The notes under the pieces: generated by a model
What the model saw: the letters and a program-made list of their open reading frames with translations, nothing else
Told to the model about the DNA's origin: nothing
The model's database searches: none
Shown: positions 17,535-26,987 of the stretch, piece by piece
Layout of the letters: every line of letters begins with the position of its first letter
Position numbering within the stretch: the stretch's first letter is position 1
Assembly (NCBI RefSeq): GCF_037974265.1
Contig: NZ_CP150233.1
Coordinates: forward strand, 5,580,001 to 5,644,000
Source of the DNA: Paenibacillus sp. FSL R5-0623
Lineage (GTDB): Bacteria; Bacillota; Bacilli; Paenibacillales; Paenibacillaceae
Length of the DNA: 64,000 nucleotides
Direction: 5' to 3'
Made by a program: the position numbers and the translations under genes

Positions 17535-19163
17535 TTAAGCTCTTTGCCCAGCTCCACGTTGAAGACGCATAAGTGGACGAAGAATTTTTTGCAGGATACG
17601 TGGGTAACTGCCCAGCTCGTCCTTGCGCAGTACACGCAGCACAACCATGAGAACCAGATACACCACCACAACAAGCACACCAACCACAAGGCAGGTAAGC
17701 AAGAAGGATACACGCGCTGGAAGGAAGAGTCCAAAGATCATATTGCCAATCCAGTTCGCTGCAAATCCTACACCTGCTGCAAGCAACACTGTAATGATAA
17801 ACCCTTTCCAACGCTCTCCCATGATGGAGAAATCAACGATTTTGCGAAGGACCCGCAGATTCAGGTACGTGATGACCAGGAAACAAAGCGCCGTTGCTAT
17901 AATGATGCCGTAAATGCCAAAGATCGGCGCCAGAATAAGACTTGCGATCAATTTGATCACAACACCTGCTGCGACACTGATCATCGTAATCCGCGGTTTC
18001 CCTACCCCTAGTAAAATGGAGTTGGTGGTCATCATCGTAATCTGGAAAATGGTACCGAATGTCAGCAAGGCAATGATCGGTGTTCCATCCAGATTGCTAA
18101 ACAGCAATCCGTTGACCGAATATGCTGCCGCACAAAGTGCAATGACAATCGGCATACCTGTCAGAATCGAAATACGCAACGCAAGTGTAACCTGACTCTT
18201 CAGATGCGCTTCATCCTTGCGGGCAAATGCTGCCGATATGACAGGCACCAACGATTGACTCAAAGCGATCGCCAGAATCGGAGGAATACCCGCAATACTT
18301 TGGGCTTTCGCACCCAGGATCGCAAGTACACCAGTCGCTTCTTCGAGTCCGATCTGGCCACTAAGCAGTGGTACCACAAGGGATGAATCGATGAAGTTAA
18401 TGGCTGGAACCGCAAGTGAAGATAGCACAATTGGAATAGACAGCTTGAAGATATCACTGTAGATACCTCGCATCGGTAACTGCTCTGCACGCTCGTAATT
18501 CAATTGGGCCGCACGGTCGCTACGACGCAGCTTCAAGGTGAAGTACAGCATGACACCGAAGGCACCCACACTTCCTAATACCCCACCAAATGAGGCTCCC
18601 GCAGCAATCGTCTGGTCATCATAATTCCATTGCAGCATGACATAAGCCACGATAATGGCTGTACCTACACGGGCGAACTGTTCAACAATCTGTGAAATAC
18701 CACCTGCTGTCATGTTGCCGCGTCCCTGGAAATATCCACGCATCATCGCAATGGCCGGGAACAGCAGCAAGGCTGGAGCCAAGGCACGAATGGCGCTGAC
18801 CGACTCCGGTACTTTGGAGACATACGTAGCATAATAAGGTGCCGCGAACCACAATAATGCAGACATGACTACCCCGGCAACAGCCGCAAAGATCAGGGCT
18901 GCACGGTAGATCTGTTGAGCTTCACCCGCGCGTCCGAGCGCATAGCGTTCCGATACCATTTTACTAAGTGTACTCGGTATGCCCGCCGTTGCTACAGTTA
19001 ACAGCATTAAATATACCGTATTGGAGATCGTAAACGATGCGTTACCGACATCTCCAAGGATATGCTCAAGCGGCACCCGTTGAACCAATCCGAGTACTCT
19101 TGCGATCAGTGCAGCGGCCGCCAGAATGAGCGTACCCCTAATGAATGTTTCTTTCTTAGACAA
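17535..19163 (-). CDS. Polysaccharide/lipid II flippase of the SpoVB/YtgP family
   Basis: 542 residues with about 14 membrane helices, of the MOP superfamily (MurJ/SpoVB/YtgP). The N-terminus KKETFIRGTLILAAAALIARVLGLVQRVPLE is typical of YtgP/SpoVB, which flip undecaprenyl-linked peptidoglycan precursors. The TTG at 19163 has AGAAGGGG six bases upstream; the GTG at 19187 lies before that site. Whether it serves vegetative or cortex synthesis cannot be told. It forms the end of a minus-strand run with the DUF456 and HAD genes. Confidence 0.9.
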   Translation of the reverse strand: MSKKETFIRGTLILAAAALIARVLGLVQRVPLEHILGDVGNASFTISNTVYLMLLTVATAGIPSTLSKMVSERYALGRAGEAQQIYRAALIFAAVAGVVMSALLWFAAPYYATYVSKVPESVSAIRALAPALLLFPAIAMMRGYFQGRGNMTAGGISQIVEQFARVGTAIIVAYVMLQWNYDDQTIAAGASFGGVLGSVGAFGVMLYFTLKLRRSDRAAQLNYERAEQLPMRGIYSDIFKLSIPIVLSSLAVPAINFIDSSLVVPLLSGQIGLEEATGVLAILGAKAQSIAGIPPILAIALSQSLVPVISAAFARKDEAHLKSQVTLALRISILTGMPIVIALCAAAYSVNGLLFSNLDGTPIIALLTFGTIFQITMMTTNSILLGVGKPRITMISVAAGVVIKLIASLILAPIFGIYGIIIATALCFLVITYLNLRVLRKIVDFSIMGERWKGFIITVLLAAGVGFAANWIGNMIFGLFLPARVSFLLTCLVVGVLVVVVYLVLMVVLRVLRKDELGSYPRILQKILRPLMRLQRGAGQRA

Positions 19164-19224
19164 ACGAATTCCCCTTCTTTCCTCCACACCGGACGTGCAT
19201 CCCGTTGAAGCTAATCCTGAACGT

Positions 19225-19716
19225 TTAGGCGAATCTTACCACCCAGATAATAAAGAGAACAATCATGACGATTTGCAAAATAATTTTCATCACAGTACTC
19301 GTAAATAGCCCCACGACGGAACCAAATCCAACTTTCGACGCTTTGGAAGGTGAGGACCCTCCGATCAGTTCCCCGATAAAAGCACCGATAAATGGTCCCA
19401 GCACCAGTCCGAATGCTGGAATGACAAATGGCCCAATGATAACACCAATGGTACTCAGCGTGGTTGATAACTTGGAGCCACCGAACTTCTTCACACCCCA
19501 TGCGCTGACAACATAATCAGCCACAAACAACACAACAACAATCAGAATCTGAATGATCCAGAACCACACACCAAACGGATCAAAGCTGAATAACCATCCG
19601 TAGACCAGAAACGCGAAGAAAATCGCTACAGCACCAGGCAGTATGGGATATACCGTTCCAGCCATCCCCACTGCAAACAGCAGCACAATTAAAATCCAGG
19701 CAATGGTTGCGAGCAA
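19225..19716 (-). CDS. DUF456 family membrane protein (YqgC-like)
   Basis: 163 residues with four to five membrane helices and Gly-rich packing motifs (GPFIGAFIGELIGG). It matches the DUF456 family; the role is unknown. TTG start at 19716; its ribosome site GGGGGAG lies in the last codons of the HAD gene, with only three bases between that gene's stop and this start, so the pair is translationally coupled. Confidence 0.87.
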   Translation of the reverse strand: MLATIAWILIVLLFAVGMAGTVYPILPGAVAIFFAFLVYGWLFSFDPFGVWFWIIQILIVVVLFVADYVVSAWGVKKFGGSKLSTTLSTIGVIIGPFVIPAFGLVLGPFIGAFIGELIGGSSPSKASKVGFGSVVGLFTSTVMKIILQIVMIVLFIIWVVRFA

Positions 19717-19719
19717 AGG

Positions 19720-20469
19720 TTACTCCCCCTTCAAAATATGTTCACGGATCACTTCAACAATACCGTCTTCATTGTTACTCGCTACGATCAGATCAGCCGC
19801 TTCCTTGACCTGCTCCTGCGCATTGCCCATTGCTACACCCAGACCCACCGCCTCAATGACAGCCAGATCATTCAGACTGTCTCCGACAGCAACAACTTCG
19901 GACATCTCGATACCCAGCAGTTTGCAGACTTCGGCTACACCACTGGCTTTGGATATTCCAGCAGGGTTGATCTCGATATTAACAGGTGAAGAATTCGTCA
20001 TCTGCAGACCACCCATTTGTTGCAGTTCCATCATAATCTGGTGACGAGCTTCATCCACTTCGGTATTAAAGCCGAATTTCAGCCATTCCAGACCTTCAAT
20101 ATTGTCCGTCCAACGGTCACGGTTGAACAGCTCTTCCACGGAGTATGCCCAGTACCAGCTATTATATTTCTCACCAATTTCCTGCATTTGGCGAATTAAT
20201 GCCGGGTCCATCAGATGACGCATATGCAGATCATGCGGAGCTTTCCAGACCTCACTACCGTTAACGGTAACCATCGGTGTCTCCAGTCCAAGTTGAACCG
20301 CATAAGGCATCGCGTGGAATACGGCTCTTCCCGTAGAAAGGCACACATGTACACCCCGACGAATGGCAATCTGAATCCACTTGGCGGTCTCCTGTGTAAT
20401 TTCATGATTATCGTTAAGCAATGTTCCATCCATATCCAATGCAAGCAATTTGTATTTCAGTTCACTCAT
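19720..20469 (-). CDS. Cof-type HAD hydrolase
   Basis: 249 residues. HAD motif I is Asp12-Met-Asp14-Gly-Thr-Leu (nucleophile and acid/base), motif II LSTGR, motif III Lys in ISKASG, and motif IV GDSLND. The large C2 cap places it in the Cof group of sugar-phosphate or FMN phosphatases; the substrate is unknown. First gene of a coupled unit with the DUF456 gene. Confidence 0.93.
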   Translation of the reverse strand: MSELKYKLLALDMDGTLLNDNHEITQETAKWIQIAIRRGVHVCLSTGRAVFHAMPYAVQLGLETPMVTVNGSEVWKAPHDLHMRHLMDPALIRQMQEIGEKYNSWYWAYSVEELFNRDRWTDNIEGLEWLKFGFNTEVDEARHQIMMELQQMGGLQMTNSSPVNIEINPAGISKASGVAEVCKLLGIEMSEVVAVGDSLNDLAVIEAVGLGVAMGNAQEQVKEAADLIVASNNEDGIVEVIREHILKGE

Positions 20470-20702
20470 ACAGTAGTTCCTCCTAGGTTATCTCTCTATT
20501 TCTCCCTAATTTCAAACTCACAACAAGATCGCCCGACATCCGCAAAAACGGATGCTCCGGACGTCACAGCTAACGACATTTTACCACAGATCATCTGTAT
20601 GCAACAAAATAACCCGTAATCGGCAGGATGACGCTACATTATCATTTTATATTGCATATCTATAATTAGACTTCCCTGCAAAAAGTAATACGACCAGACA
20701 CG

Positions 20703-20728
20703 CAAAAAACCGTCTGCAATGCAGACGG
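20703..20728 (-). terminator. Terminator of the metal transporter operon
   Basis: Minus strand CCGTCTGC/GCAGACGG stem with a three-base loop, followed by TTTTTTG. Confidence 0.93.
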
Positions 20729-20774
20729 CTTCTTATAATCTTGTTTATTCACCTGTTATCTACTTAAACTTCCA

Positions 20775-21647
20775 TTACCTTGCCGCGAATTTGCGACGAG
20801 CGTAACGGAATACAATGCCATGTTTCGGTGACAGCAACAGTGCGAGAACAAACAAAATTCCCGCAACAGCTACCATGCAGCCCGCAATGGAAGCATCCAG
20901 GGCATATGCCATGATATAACCTCCAACCGAGGATGCTGCTCCGATCAGGACGGCATACAGAATCATTTTGCCCAGACGATCTGTGAGCAGATAAGCCGCC
21001 GCCGCAGGTACAATCAGCATGCCCACAACGAGAATCGAACCAACACTTTCAAATGAAGCTACGGACGTCATCGAAACGAGTCCCATGAGCAGGTAATGGA
21101 ACAGCACTACTGGAATGCCGCAGGCCGCAGCCAGCGCCGGATCAAAGGCACACAGCTTGAACTGTTTGTAGAACAGCCCAATAACGACGAGGATGACTAG
21201 CAAAGTGATACCCAGCATCCAGACTGCCCTCGGACCGACATCCGTACCTCCAAGGGTTAGCGTATCCCACTGTACATAAGCGATCTCTCCGAACAAGACA
21301 CAGTCCAGATCCAGATCAATATGCTGGGCGTTCAGACTAATCAGAATGACCCCTACTGCGAAGAGTGCTGTGAACACAATTCCGATCGAGGCATCAGATG
21401 ACAGTCCACCTGCCTGCAAACTCTGTATGAAGAACACCGTCAGTAATCCAAACACCGTTGCGCCGAGCAGCATCCATAATGAATCTCTGGAACCGCTCCA
21501 CAGGAAAGCAATCGCAATACCGGGCAGAACCGCATGGCTGATGGCATCACCGACCAGAGCCATTCGCCTCAGAATCAGAAAACAACCGAGGATGGCGCAG
21601 GCAGAAGAAACCAGTACGGCCGTCAAGATAATCCAAAACGTTGCCAT
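20775..21647 (-). CDS. mntD: Manganese/zinc ABC transporter permease (second)
   Basis: 290 residues with about eight to nine helices of the ABC-3 family. The N-terminal GCFLILRRMALVGDAISHAVLPG and the mid-protein FKLCAFDPALAAACG contact loop are diagnostic. It shares the family with the upstream mntC product, with which it probably forms a heterodimer. Its start codon overlaps the end of mntC by one base. Last gene of the operon. Confidence 0.92.
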   Translation of the reverse strand: MATFWIILTAVLVSSACAILGCFLILRRMALVGDAISHAVLPGIAIAFLWSGSRDSLWMLLGATVFGLLTVFFIQSLQAGGLSSDASIGIVFTALFAVGVILISLNAQHIDLDLDCVLFGEIAYVQWDTLTLGGTDVGPRAVWMLGITLLVILVVIGLFYKQFKLCAFDPALAAACGIPVVLFHYLLMGLVSMTSVASFESVGSILVVGMLIVPAAAAYLLTDRLGKMILYAVLIGAASSVGGYIMAYALDASIAGCMVAVAGILFVLALLLSPKHGIVFRYARRKFAAR

Positions 21648-22606
21648 TACATCTCCCCCCGTTCCTGCTGATTTCGCTGTGCGGCGAGAGTCTGGAGTGT
21701 AGCCCGCTCTTCACGCATATATGCCGACTTTGCCTGAATGCTACGCAACCGTCGAGCTAATAATCCGCGACGTGGAGCCAGCAAGGCTGACCCGGCAAAC
21801 AACACCGTAGCCGCAAGAACGGTTACAGGTCCTGTCGGCAGATTAGGTACAAGCGTACTGAAGATGGTGCCTGTTGCACCACTCAATGCACCAAATATGC
21901 CAGCGAGCAACACCATGAGTGCGAGTGAGTCAGTCCAGCAACGTGCAGCTGCTGCCGGAGTTACCAGCAAGGCCGCAACAAGCACGACACCAACGGCTTG
22001 TATTCCGGCCACCACCGCGATTACAGTCAAGAGCAGGATGAGCTGCTCCAACATAGCAACTGGCAGACCCATACCACGTGCAAATCCCGGGTCAAAACTC
22101 ACCAGTTTGAATTCCTTGAACCAGGCCAGACAGGCAATCAGTAATACGAGACATACGCCACCCATGACATACACATCCGTCATGACCATGGATGCCGCCT
22201 GCCCAAACAAATATTTATCGAGTCCGCTTTGACTTCCGCTCGCCCCATGCTGGATGCGCGTCAGCATCACTACACCAACCCCGAAAAATACGGTCAGCAC
22301 AATTCCCATCGCCGCATCCTGCTTGATTCGGGAGTAGCGCGTAATCCACGAGATTCCGAAGGTAGCGACAATGCCAGCCACCAGAGCACCGAACAGGAAT
22401 AATCCGACCGACTTCGTTTCCGTCAACATAAATGCAATACAGATCCCGGGCAGAGCAGCATGAGCGAGGGTATCCCCCATCAGGCTCTGCTTGCGAAGAA
22501 AGGTGAAGGAGCCAATAATTCCGCTACTGAATCCCAGCAACAGACAGCCAAGTAATATCCAACGTGTATTGGGGTCAGATAAGATAGCAACGATCCAGTT
22601 CCACAT
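21647..22606 (-). CDS. mntC: Manganese/zinc ABC transporter permease (first)
   Basis: 319 residues, ABC-3 family, with FLRKQSLMGDTLAHAALPG near the start and FKLVSFDPGFARGMG as the coupling region. The extra C-terminal basic tail of about 40 residues (LLARRLRSIQAKSAYMREER) is cytoplasmic. It starts three bases after the mntB stop. Confidence 0.92.
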   Translation of the reverse strand: MWNWIVAILSDPNTRWILLGCLLLGFSSGIIGSFTFLRKQSLMGDTLAHAALPGICIAFMLTETKSVGLFLFGALVAGIVATFGISWITRYSRIKQDAAMGIVLTVFFGVGVVMLTRIQHGASGSQSGLDKYLFGQAASMVMTDVYVMGGVCLVLLIACLAWFKEFKLVSFDPGFARGMGLPVAMLEQLILLLTVIAVVAGIQAVGVVLVAALLVTPAAAARCWTDSLALMVLLAGIFGALSGATGTIFSTLVPNLPTGPVTVLAATVLFAGSALLAPRRGLLARRLRSIQAKSAYMREERATLQTLAAQRNQQERGEM

Positions 22607-22609
22607 GCA

Positions 22610-23431
22610 CTACACCTGGCCTTTCTCCGTCCGGCTTCCGATCATCGCAATCCGGCCTCCGTACGTCTCTTGCAATGTATCCGGTACAAATACTTCACTT
22701 GTCGGCCCACCTGCCACCAGTCGTCCATTGAGCAGCAGCACATGGTCGAAGTATTCCTCGACTGTCGCCAGATCATGGTGAACAACCAGTACGGTCTTGC
22801 CTTGTTTCTTCAATTGTTCCAAAAGCGAAATGATCGCTTTCTCTGTGGTGGCATCCACACCTGCAAATGGCTCATCCATGAAATACAGATCTGCGTCTTG
22901 CACGAGTGCCCGCGCCAGAAAGACACGTTGCTGCTGTCCACCGGACAACTGACTGATCTGGCGGTACATGTAATCACCCATGCCGACTTGCTCCAGGCAG
23001 TGTGCCGCCAGGTCTCGCTCCTTTTTCCCCGGACGACGGAACCAGCCTAGATGACCATACCGTCCCATCATCACCACATCGAGTGCATGCGTTGGAAAAT
23101 CCCAGTCCACCGATTCCCGTTGGGGCACATAACCGATGCGGCGACGTTGTTCCCTGTACGATTGACCGAAGATCCGTACCTCTCCATGCATCTTCGGTAC
23201 CAGTCCCAGAACAGCTTTGATCAGGGTCGATTTCCCCGCACCATTCGGTCCGAGGATTCCGATGAGTTGTCCTTCTGGGATATCGAAGGATACACTGCTA
23301 AGCACCGGCTTTTTGTGATACGCAACGGCCAGATCCCTCACACTGAGAGGAGCCGATGTTGGCTGCGTTCCCTGCAAGTGACTATTGTTCAGTTTCGTAG
23401 GAGTTTGTTTCAATAAAGTTGTATCTTCCAT
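22610..23431 (-). CDS. mntB: Manganese/zinc ABC transporter ATPase
   Basis: 273 residues. Walker A GPNGAGKS, Q-loop YVPQRESVDWDFPT (typical of the zinc/manganese branch), signature LSGGQQQR, Walker B LYFMDEPFAGVD and switch VHHD. It energises the import of Mn2+ or Zn2+. An N-terminal extension of about 27 residues precedes the ABC domain, so a start further in is possible. Confidence 0.93.
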   Translation of the reverse strand: MEDTTLLKQTPTKLNNSHLQGTQPTSAPLSVRDLAVAYHKKPVLSSVSFDIPEGQLIGILGPNGAGKSTLIKAVLGLVPKMHGEVRIFGQSYREQRRRIGYVPQRESVDWDFPTHALDVVMMGRYGHLGWFRRPGKKERDLAAHCLEQVGMGDYMYRQISQLSGGQQQRVFLARALVQDADLYFMDEPFAGVDATTEKAIISLLEQLKKQGKTVLVVHHDLATVEEYFDHVLLLNGRLVAGGPTSEVFVPDTLQETYGGRIAMIGSRTEKGQV

Positions 23432-23462
23432 AATCCTGTAACTCCTCTCTTCATGTGATTCA

Positions 23463-24413
23463 TTATTTAAGGGCTTCTACAATCGTCTCAACATTATGGC
23501 GAATCATACCGATGTATGTGCCTTCTTCCGTTCCCTCAGCCCCCATGGCATCCGAGAACAGTTCTCCACCAATGCTGACGGTATGTCCTTTTTGAGCTGC
23601 TCCGGCAATGATGGCTTCCATCGCTTTTGCAGGTACACTCGATTCAACAAATACTGCTTTGATATGGTTATCTACGAGATAATCCCGCAGTTCGCTAACA
23701 TCTTTTGCACCGTATTCGGCTGCTGTACTGATGCCCTGAAGCCCCATCACTTTCATGCCATAAGCCTGACCGAAATATCCAAATGCATCATGCGCCGTAA
23801 CCAATACCCGGCTTGCTTCCGGAATCTCCAGAATCTTCTCACGCACCTCGGCATCCAGTACTTCGAGCTTCGCCAGATACGCCTCTGCCTGAGCCTTGTA
23901 CTCTTCAGCATGGTCCGGGTCCGCCTCCACGAGCGTATCGCGTACGGCTTCTGCCGCATGCATCCAGTGGCTGACGTTAAACCAGACGTGTGGATCATAT
24001 TCGGTGCCGCCTGTATCTTTGCCTGAGTGTAACTCCTCGACTGGAATAGTCTCTGTAACAGCAGTAACCAGCTTGCTTGAGGACATTTTCTCCAAAATGT
24101 CTGTCATTTTGCCTTCAAGATGCAGTCCATTATAGAAAATGACTTTTGCTTGTTCCAGCTTGCGAACATCACCTTGGGATGCCTTGTACAAGTGGGGGTC
24201 AACTCCCGGGCCCATTAGCCCGGTAACGTCAACATATGCCCCGCCTACCTCACGTGCTACGTCAGCAATCATTCCCGTTGTAGCGGTTACTTGTAACTTG
24301 CCACCACTGCTCGTCTCTGCACCACTGGAACATGCCGTAAGTACAATAACCAGAACCAGAGCCGCTAGCGTAATGAATCCCCTCTGAATACTCCTCATTT
24401 TCACCATTAACAA
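23463..24413 (-). CDS. mntA: Manganese/zinc-binding lipoprotein
   Basis: 316 residues. A lipoprotein signal ends in LTAC; the cluster A-I fold follows, with metal ligands in VDPHLY, DPHVW, FVESSVP (Glu) and the late Asp in LFSDAMG. A His-His-Glu-Asp set of this kind is found in Mn2+ and Zn2+ binders. The TTG at 24413 is about nine bases from AAAGGGG; the ATG at 24407 is an alternative. First gene of mntABCD. Metal choice is suggested as manganese by the MntR-like box upstream. Confidence 0.92.
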   Translation of the reverse strand: MLMVKMRSIQRGFITLAALVLVIVLTACSSGAETSSGGKLQVTATTGMIADVAREVGGAYVDVTGLMGPGVDPHLYKASQGDVRKLEQAKVIFYNGLHLEGKMTDILEKMSSSKLVTAVTETIPVEELHSGKDTGGTEYDPHVWFNVSHWMHAAEAVRDTLVEADPDHAEEYKAQAEAYLAKLEVLDAEVREKILEIPEASRVLVTAHDAFGYFGQAYGMKVMGLQGISTAAEYGAKDVSELRDYLVDNHIKAVFVESSVPAKAMEAIIAGAAQKGHTVSIGGELFSDAMGAEGTEEGTYIGMIRHNVETIVEALK

Positions 24414-24498
24414 TTCAATCGTCCCCTTTCCCTCTCCTAAAATACTTGTCTACATCTAATTTTGTTGTACAAGGTATTAATTTTTAATCAAGACTAAT

Positions 24499-24520
24499 AA
24501 TGTTTCCCTTGTGCAAATTT
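24499..24520 (-). promoter_or_regulatory. MntR-like operator
   Basis: The minus strand reads AATTTGCACAAGGGAAACAT, close to the MntR boxes of Bacillus mnt promoters (TTTGC...AGGGAAAC pattern, recalled from the literature). It lies about 90 bases upstream of mntA. Mn2+-bound MntR would repress the operon. Confidence 0.6.
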
Positions 24521-24530
24521 TATCCGAAGC

Positions 24531-24564
24531 CAAAAAAAAAGGCAAGGGATTATTTCCCCTGCCT
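24531..24564 (-). terminator. Terminator of the first PBP gene
   Basis: Minus strand GGCAGGGG pairs with TCCCTTGCC across a short loop, followed by nine T. Confidence 0.88.
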
Positions 24565-24643
24565 GTCCAAATATATTTAATTCACTTCATAAACCTTTCG
24601 GTCACGATGTTAAAAGAGCAAACTTCCGAGACGTTCTTTTGTA

Positions 24644-26620
24644 TTACTCGTTGTCTTTCCCTTCGTCTTTCTTACCTTTCGGCGTTCCATCGAGACCATA
24701 CACTTCATCATATGCATCGAAAATTTTTCGTGCTATTGGTGAAGCACTGACTGACCCGAATCCACCTTCTGGTACAACAACAGCTACAGCAAGCTTCGGA
24801 TTATCTCGTGGTGCAAAGGCAATAAACACACCATTCTCTTTTTTGTTCGGTCCGGTCCCCTGCTCTGATGTTCCTGTTTTCCGTGCATAATCGTATGGGA
24901 AACCGTCAAATGCACTTACTTTGGTAACCATTCCTTTGTGCACTTCATTCCAGTGCGCATCGGCAAAATCAACTTCATTAAGCACCTTAGGTTTGATCTC
25001 TTTCACCACATTGCCGTCCGCGTCACGGATTTCCTTCACCAGATGTGGTTCCATCCGCTTGCCCTTATTGGCAAGCATGGTGGTATATTGTGCGAGTTGC
25101 ATCGTGGTGTACTTGGCTTGCTGTCCAAACGAGGCAAATGCCAAACGTGTTAGAGCTGATTCGTCTTCATTAGTATATTCTAGCCTACCCAGAAATTCAT
25201 TAGGCAGATCTACACCAGTGGACACACCCAAGCCAAATTCCTGCATGTGTTTATGCCAGACATCGATACCTTTCTCTGAGCCATATTTACTTAACAAACG
25301 TTTCCCCACCATATCAATCATGAAGGCATTGGAGGATTTCTCAATCGCTTTTCTCGCCGTAATAGAACCATTATAAGCAGAATGCGAGTTCTTCACTTGT
25401 CGGCCATCTTTCCCCAAAACCGCATATCCCTGATCATGATAGGTCTGTCCTGCTGTAAATAATCCCTCTTTCAATCCAATCAGGACACTTAACGGCTTGA
25501 TTACTGATCCAAGAAGTATAACGGATTCCGCCCGACTAGGCTTGGCATCATTCGGTGGGAACGACTCGGTGGTTCCGTTCCGGAATACAAACTTGATTTT
25601 GTCATAATCCCAATCGTTTGGATCATAATCTGGCATACTTGCCATAGCCACCACATTCCCCGTATCCACTTCCATGGCTACTGCGTATCCGGTAATTGCC
25701 TTCGGAAGTCTGCGCAATTCGTCCGTTATCGCCTCTTGTGCAGCCATCTGAATCTCCTTGTTAATGGTGGAAACCAGACTGTAGCCTTTCTCCGGTGGTG
25801 TTTGTAACATCGTCCCATCTGGCAGATTACGTGCGTCAATATCAATGGACTGATATCCGCTTCGTCCACGGAGTTCTTCCTGGTATTGAAGCTCCAGCCC
25901 ATCGAAGCCAACCTTTTCTTCTTCATGGTACACAAGACCAGGATCACGCTGGGTACTTGCCCCCTCACGGATGGCCTTATATTTGGCAATGGAATCTGGT
26001 GCTCGCTTGAACTCTCTTGTGTAACCCACAACCTGAACCGCTACGCCATCCGGGTCATATTTTCTTATGTTTTCTTCCAGCACCATAACGCCCGGATATT
26101 CCGCTTTCTTCTCCATGAAAAAGGCAATTTCTTTGGTCGATAGATCCGACTTCACAAGCCTCGGCACATACCCAAACGTTTTCTGGTAATCCAGATCCAA
26201 TCGTTTGATGATCTCTTCCGCATCCGGCTGCTCTTTATCCCCTGGATTAAACTGCTTAAACACAGCCGCCAGATCATGAGCCAGTTCCTCTGCTTCCTGT
26301 CTACGTTCATCATTCCGATAATCCTCATACAACAACACATACAGGGACTGTACAGGTTCGGAATAAGCCAGCGCGACTTCCCCTGTCGCATCATAGATGG
26401 GACCACGAACAGGTGCGAGTGGAATGTCTTTGGTATTACGACTCGTTTCCATATACGTCAGTTCAGGACCCTCCACAAACTGCACAAAGGCTAATCTGAA
26501 AATGAGAATACTGAATATGACAAATGCCGCGAAAAAAAACAGATTCAGCCTTGCGGTGGAAGGCTTGTTAACAGGTGTATCTTCCTCAGTCATGGGTTTC
26601 TTCCTCAATCGGTTAAACAT
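24644..26620 (-). CDS. Class B penicillin-binding protein, copy 1
   Basis: 658 residues. One N-terminal membrane helix (about 27-48), a PBP dimer domain (VRGPIYDATGE), then the transpeptidase with SxxK (Ser372-Lys375), SxN (Ser429-Asn431) and KTG (581-583) motifs. It cross-links peptidoglycan outside the membrane. ATG 26620 begins MFNRLRKK. It is about 55-60% alike by eye to the protein encoded next upstream, evidently a tandem duplicate. A terminator separates the two, so each has its own transcript. Whether it acts in elongation, division or cortex synthesis is unknown. Confidence 0.94.
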   Translation of the reverse strand: MFNRLRKKPMTEEDTPVNKPSTARLNLFFFAAFVIFSILIFRLAFVQFVEGPELTYMETSRNTKDIPLAPVRGPIYDATGEVALAYSEPVQSLYVLLYEDYRNDERRQEAEELAHDLAAVFKQFNPGDKEQPDAEEIIKRLDLDYQKTFGYVPRLVKSDLSTKEIAFFMEKKAEYPGVMVLEENIRKYDPDGVAVQVVGYTREFKRAPDSIAKYKAIREGASTQRDPGLVYHEEEKVGFDGLELQYQEELRGRSGYQSIDIDARNLPDGTMLQTPPEKGYSLVSTINKEIQMAAQEAITDELRRLPKAITGYAVAMEVDTGNVVAMASMPDYDPNDWDYDKIKFVFRNGTTESFPPNDAKPSRAESVILLGSVIKPLSVLIGLKEGLFTAGQTYHDQGYAVLGKDGRQVKNSHSAYNGSITARKAIEKSSNAFMIDMVGKRLLSKYGSEKGIDVWHKHMQEFGLGVSTGVDLPNEFLGRLEYTNEDESALTRLAFASFGQQAKYTTMQLAQYTTMLANKGKRMEPHLVKEIRDADGNVVKEIKPKVLNEVDFADAHWNEVHKGMVTKVSAFDGFPYDYARKTGTSEQGTGPNKKENGVFIAFAPRDNPKLAVAVVVPEGGFGSVSASPIARKIFDAYDEVYGLDGTPKGKKDEGKDNE

Positions 26621-26938
26621 GTTATAAGCCTCTCCCGTTCCTTTATAAAAATAAAATATTTAATCCGTCTTGTGAACGTGTTCAATCCTATATTTAATCC
26701 TTTCTCAACCAAGTCTACCAAAGGTTAGCTGTCACGTCTTTCAATATTTGGTTACATTTTCGTAAACAGAACCGCTACACTACCCAATCTCCGATTCCAA
26801 TGTAAACACTGACATATCAACGTTGTCCCGCTCTCCAGATCGCGTTTACCCTTCCCTTATATAAACGTGGTACAGCTCATATGGTTACATATTAATGCAA
26901 CTAATTAGTTCACTCTTACGATCCATGCTCCACGTAAA

Positions 26939-26972
26939 ACAAAAAAGAGGACCCACGAAGGGTCCCCTCTGT
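26939..26972 (-). terminator. Terminator of the second PBP gene
   Basis: Minus strand AGAGG-GGACCC pairs with GGGTCC-TCT around a TTCG-type loop, then six T. The gap 26621-26938 shows no other feature. Confidence 0.88.
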
Positions 26973-26987
26973 AACCAATGCCTCACA

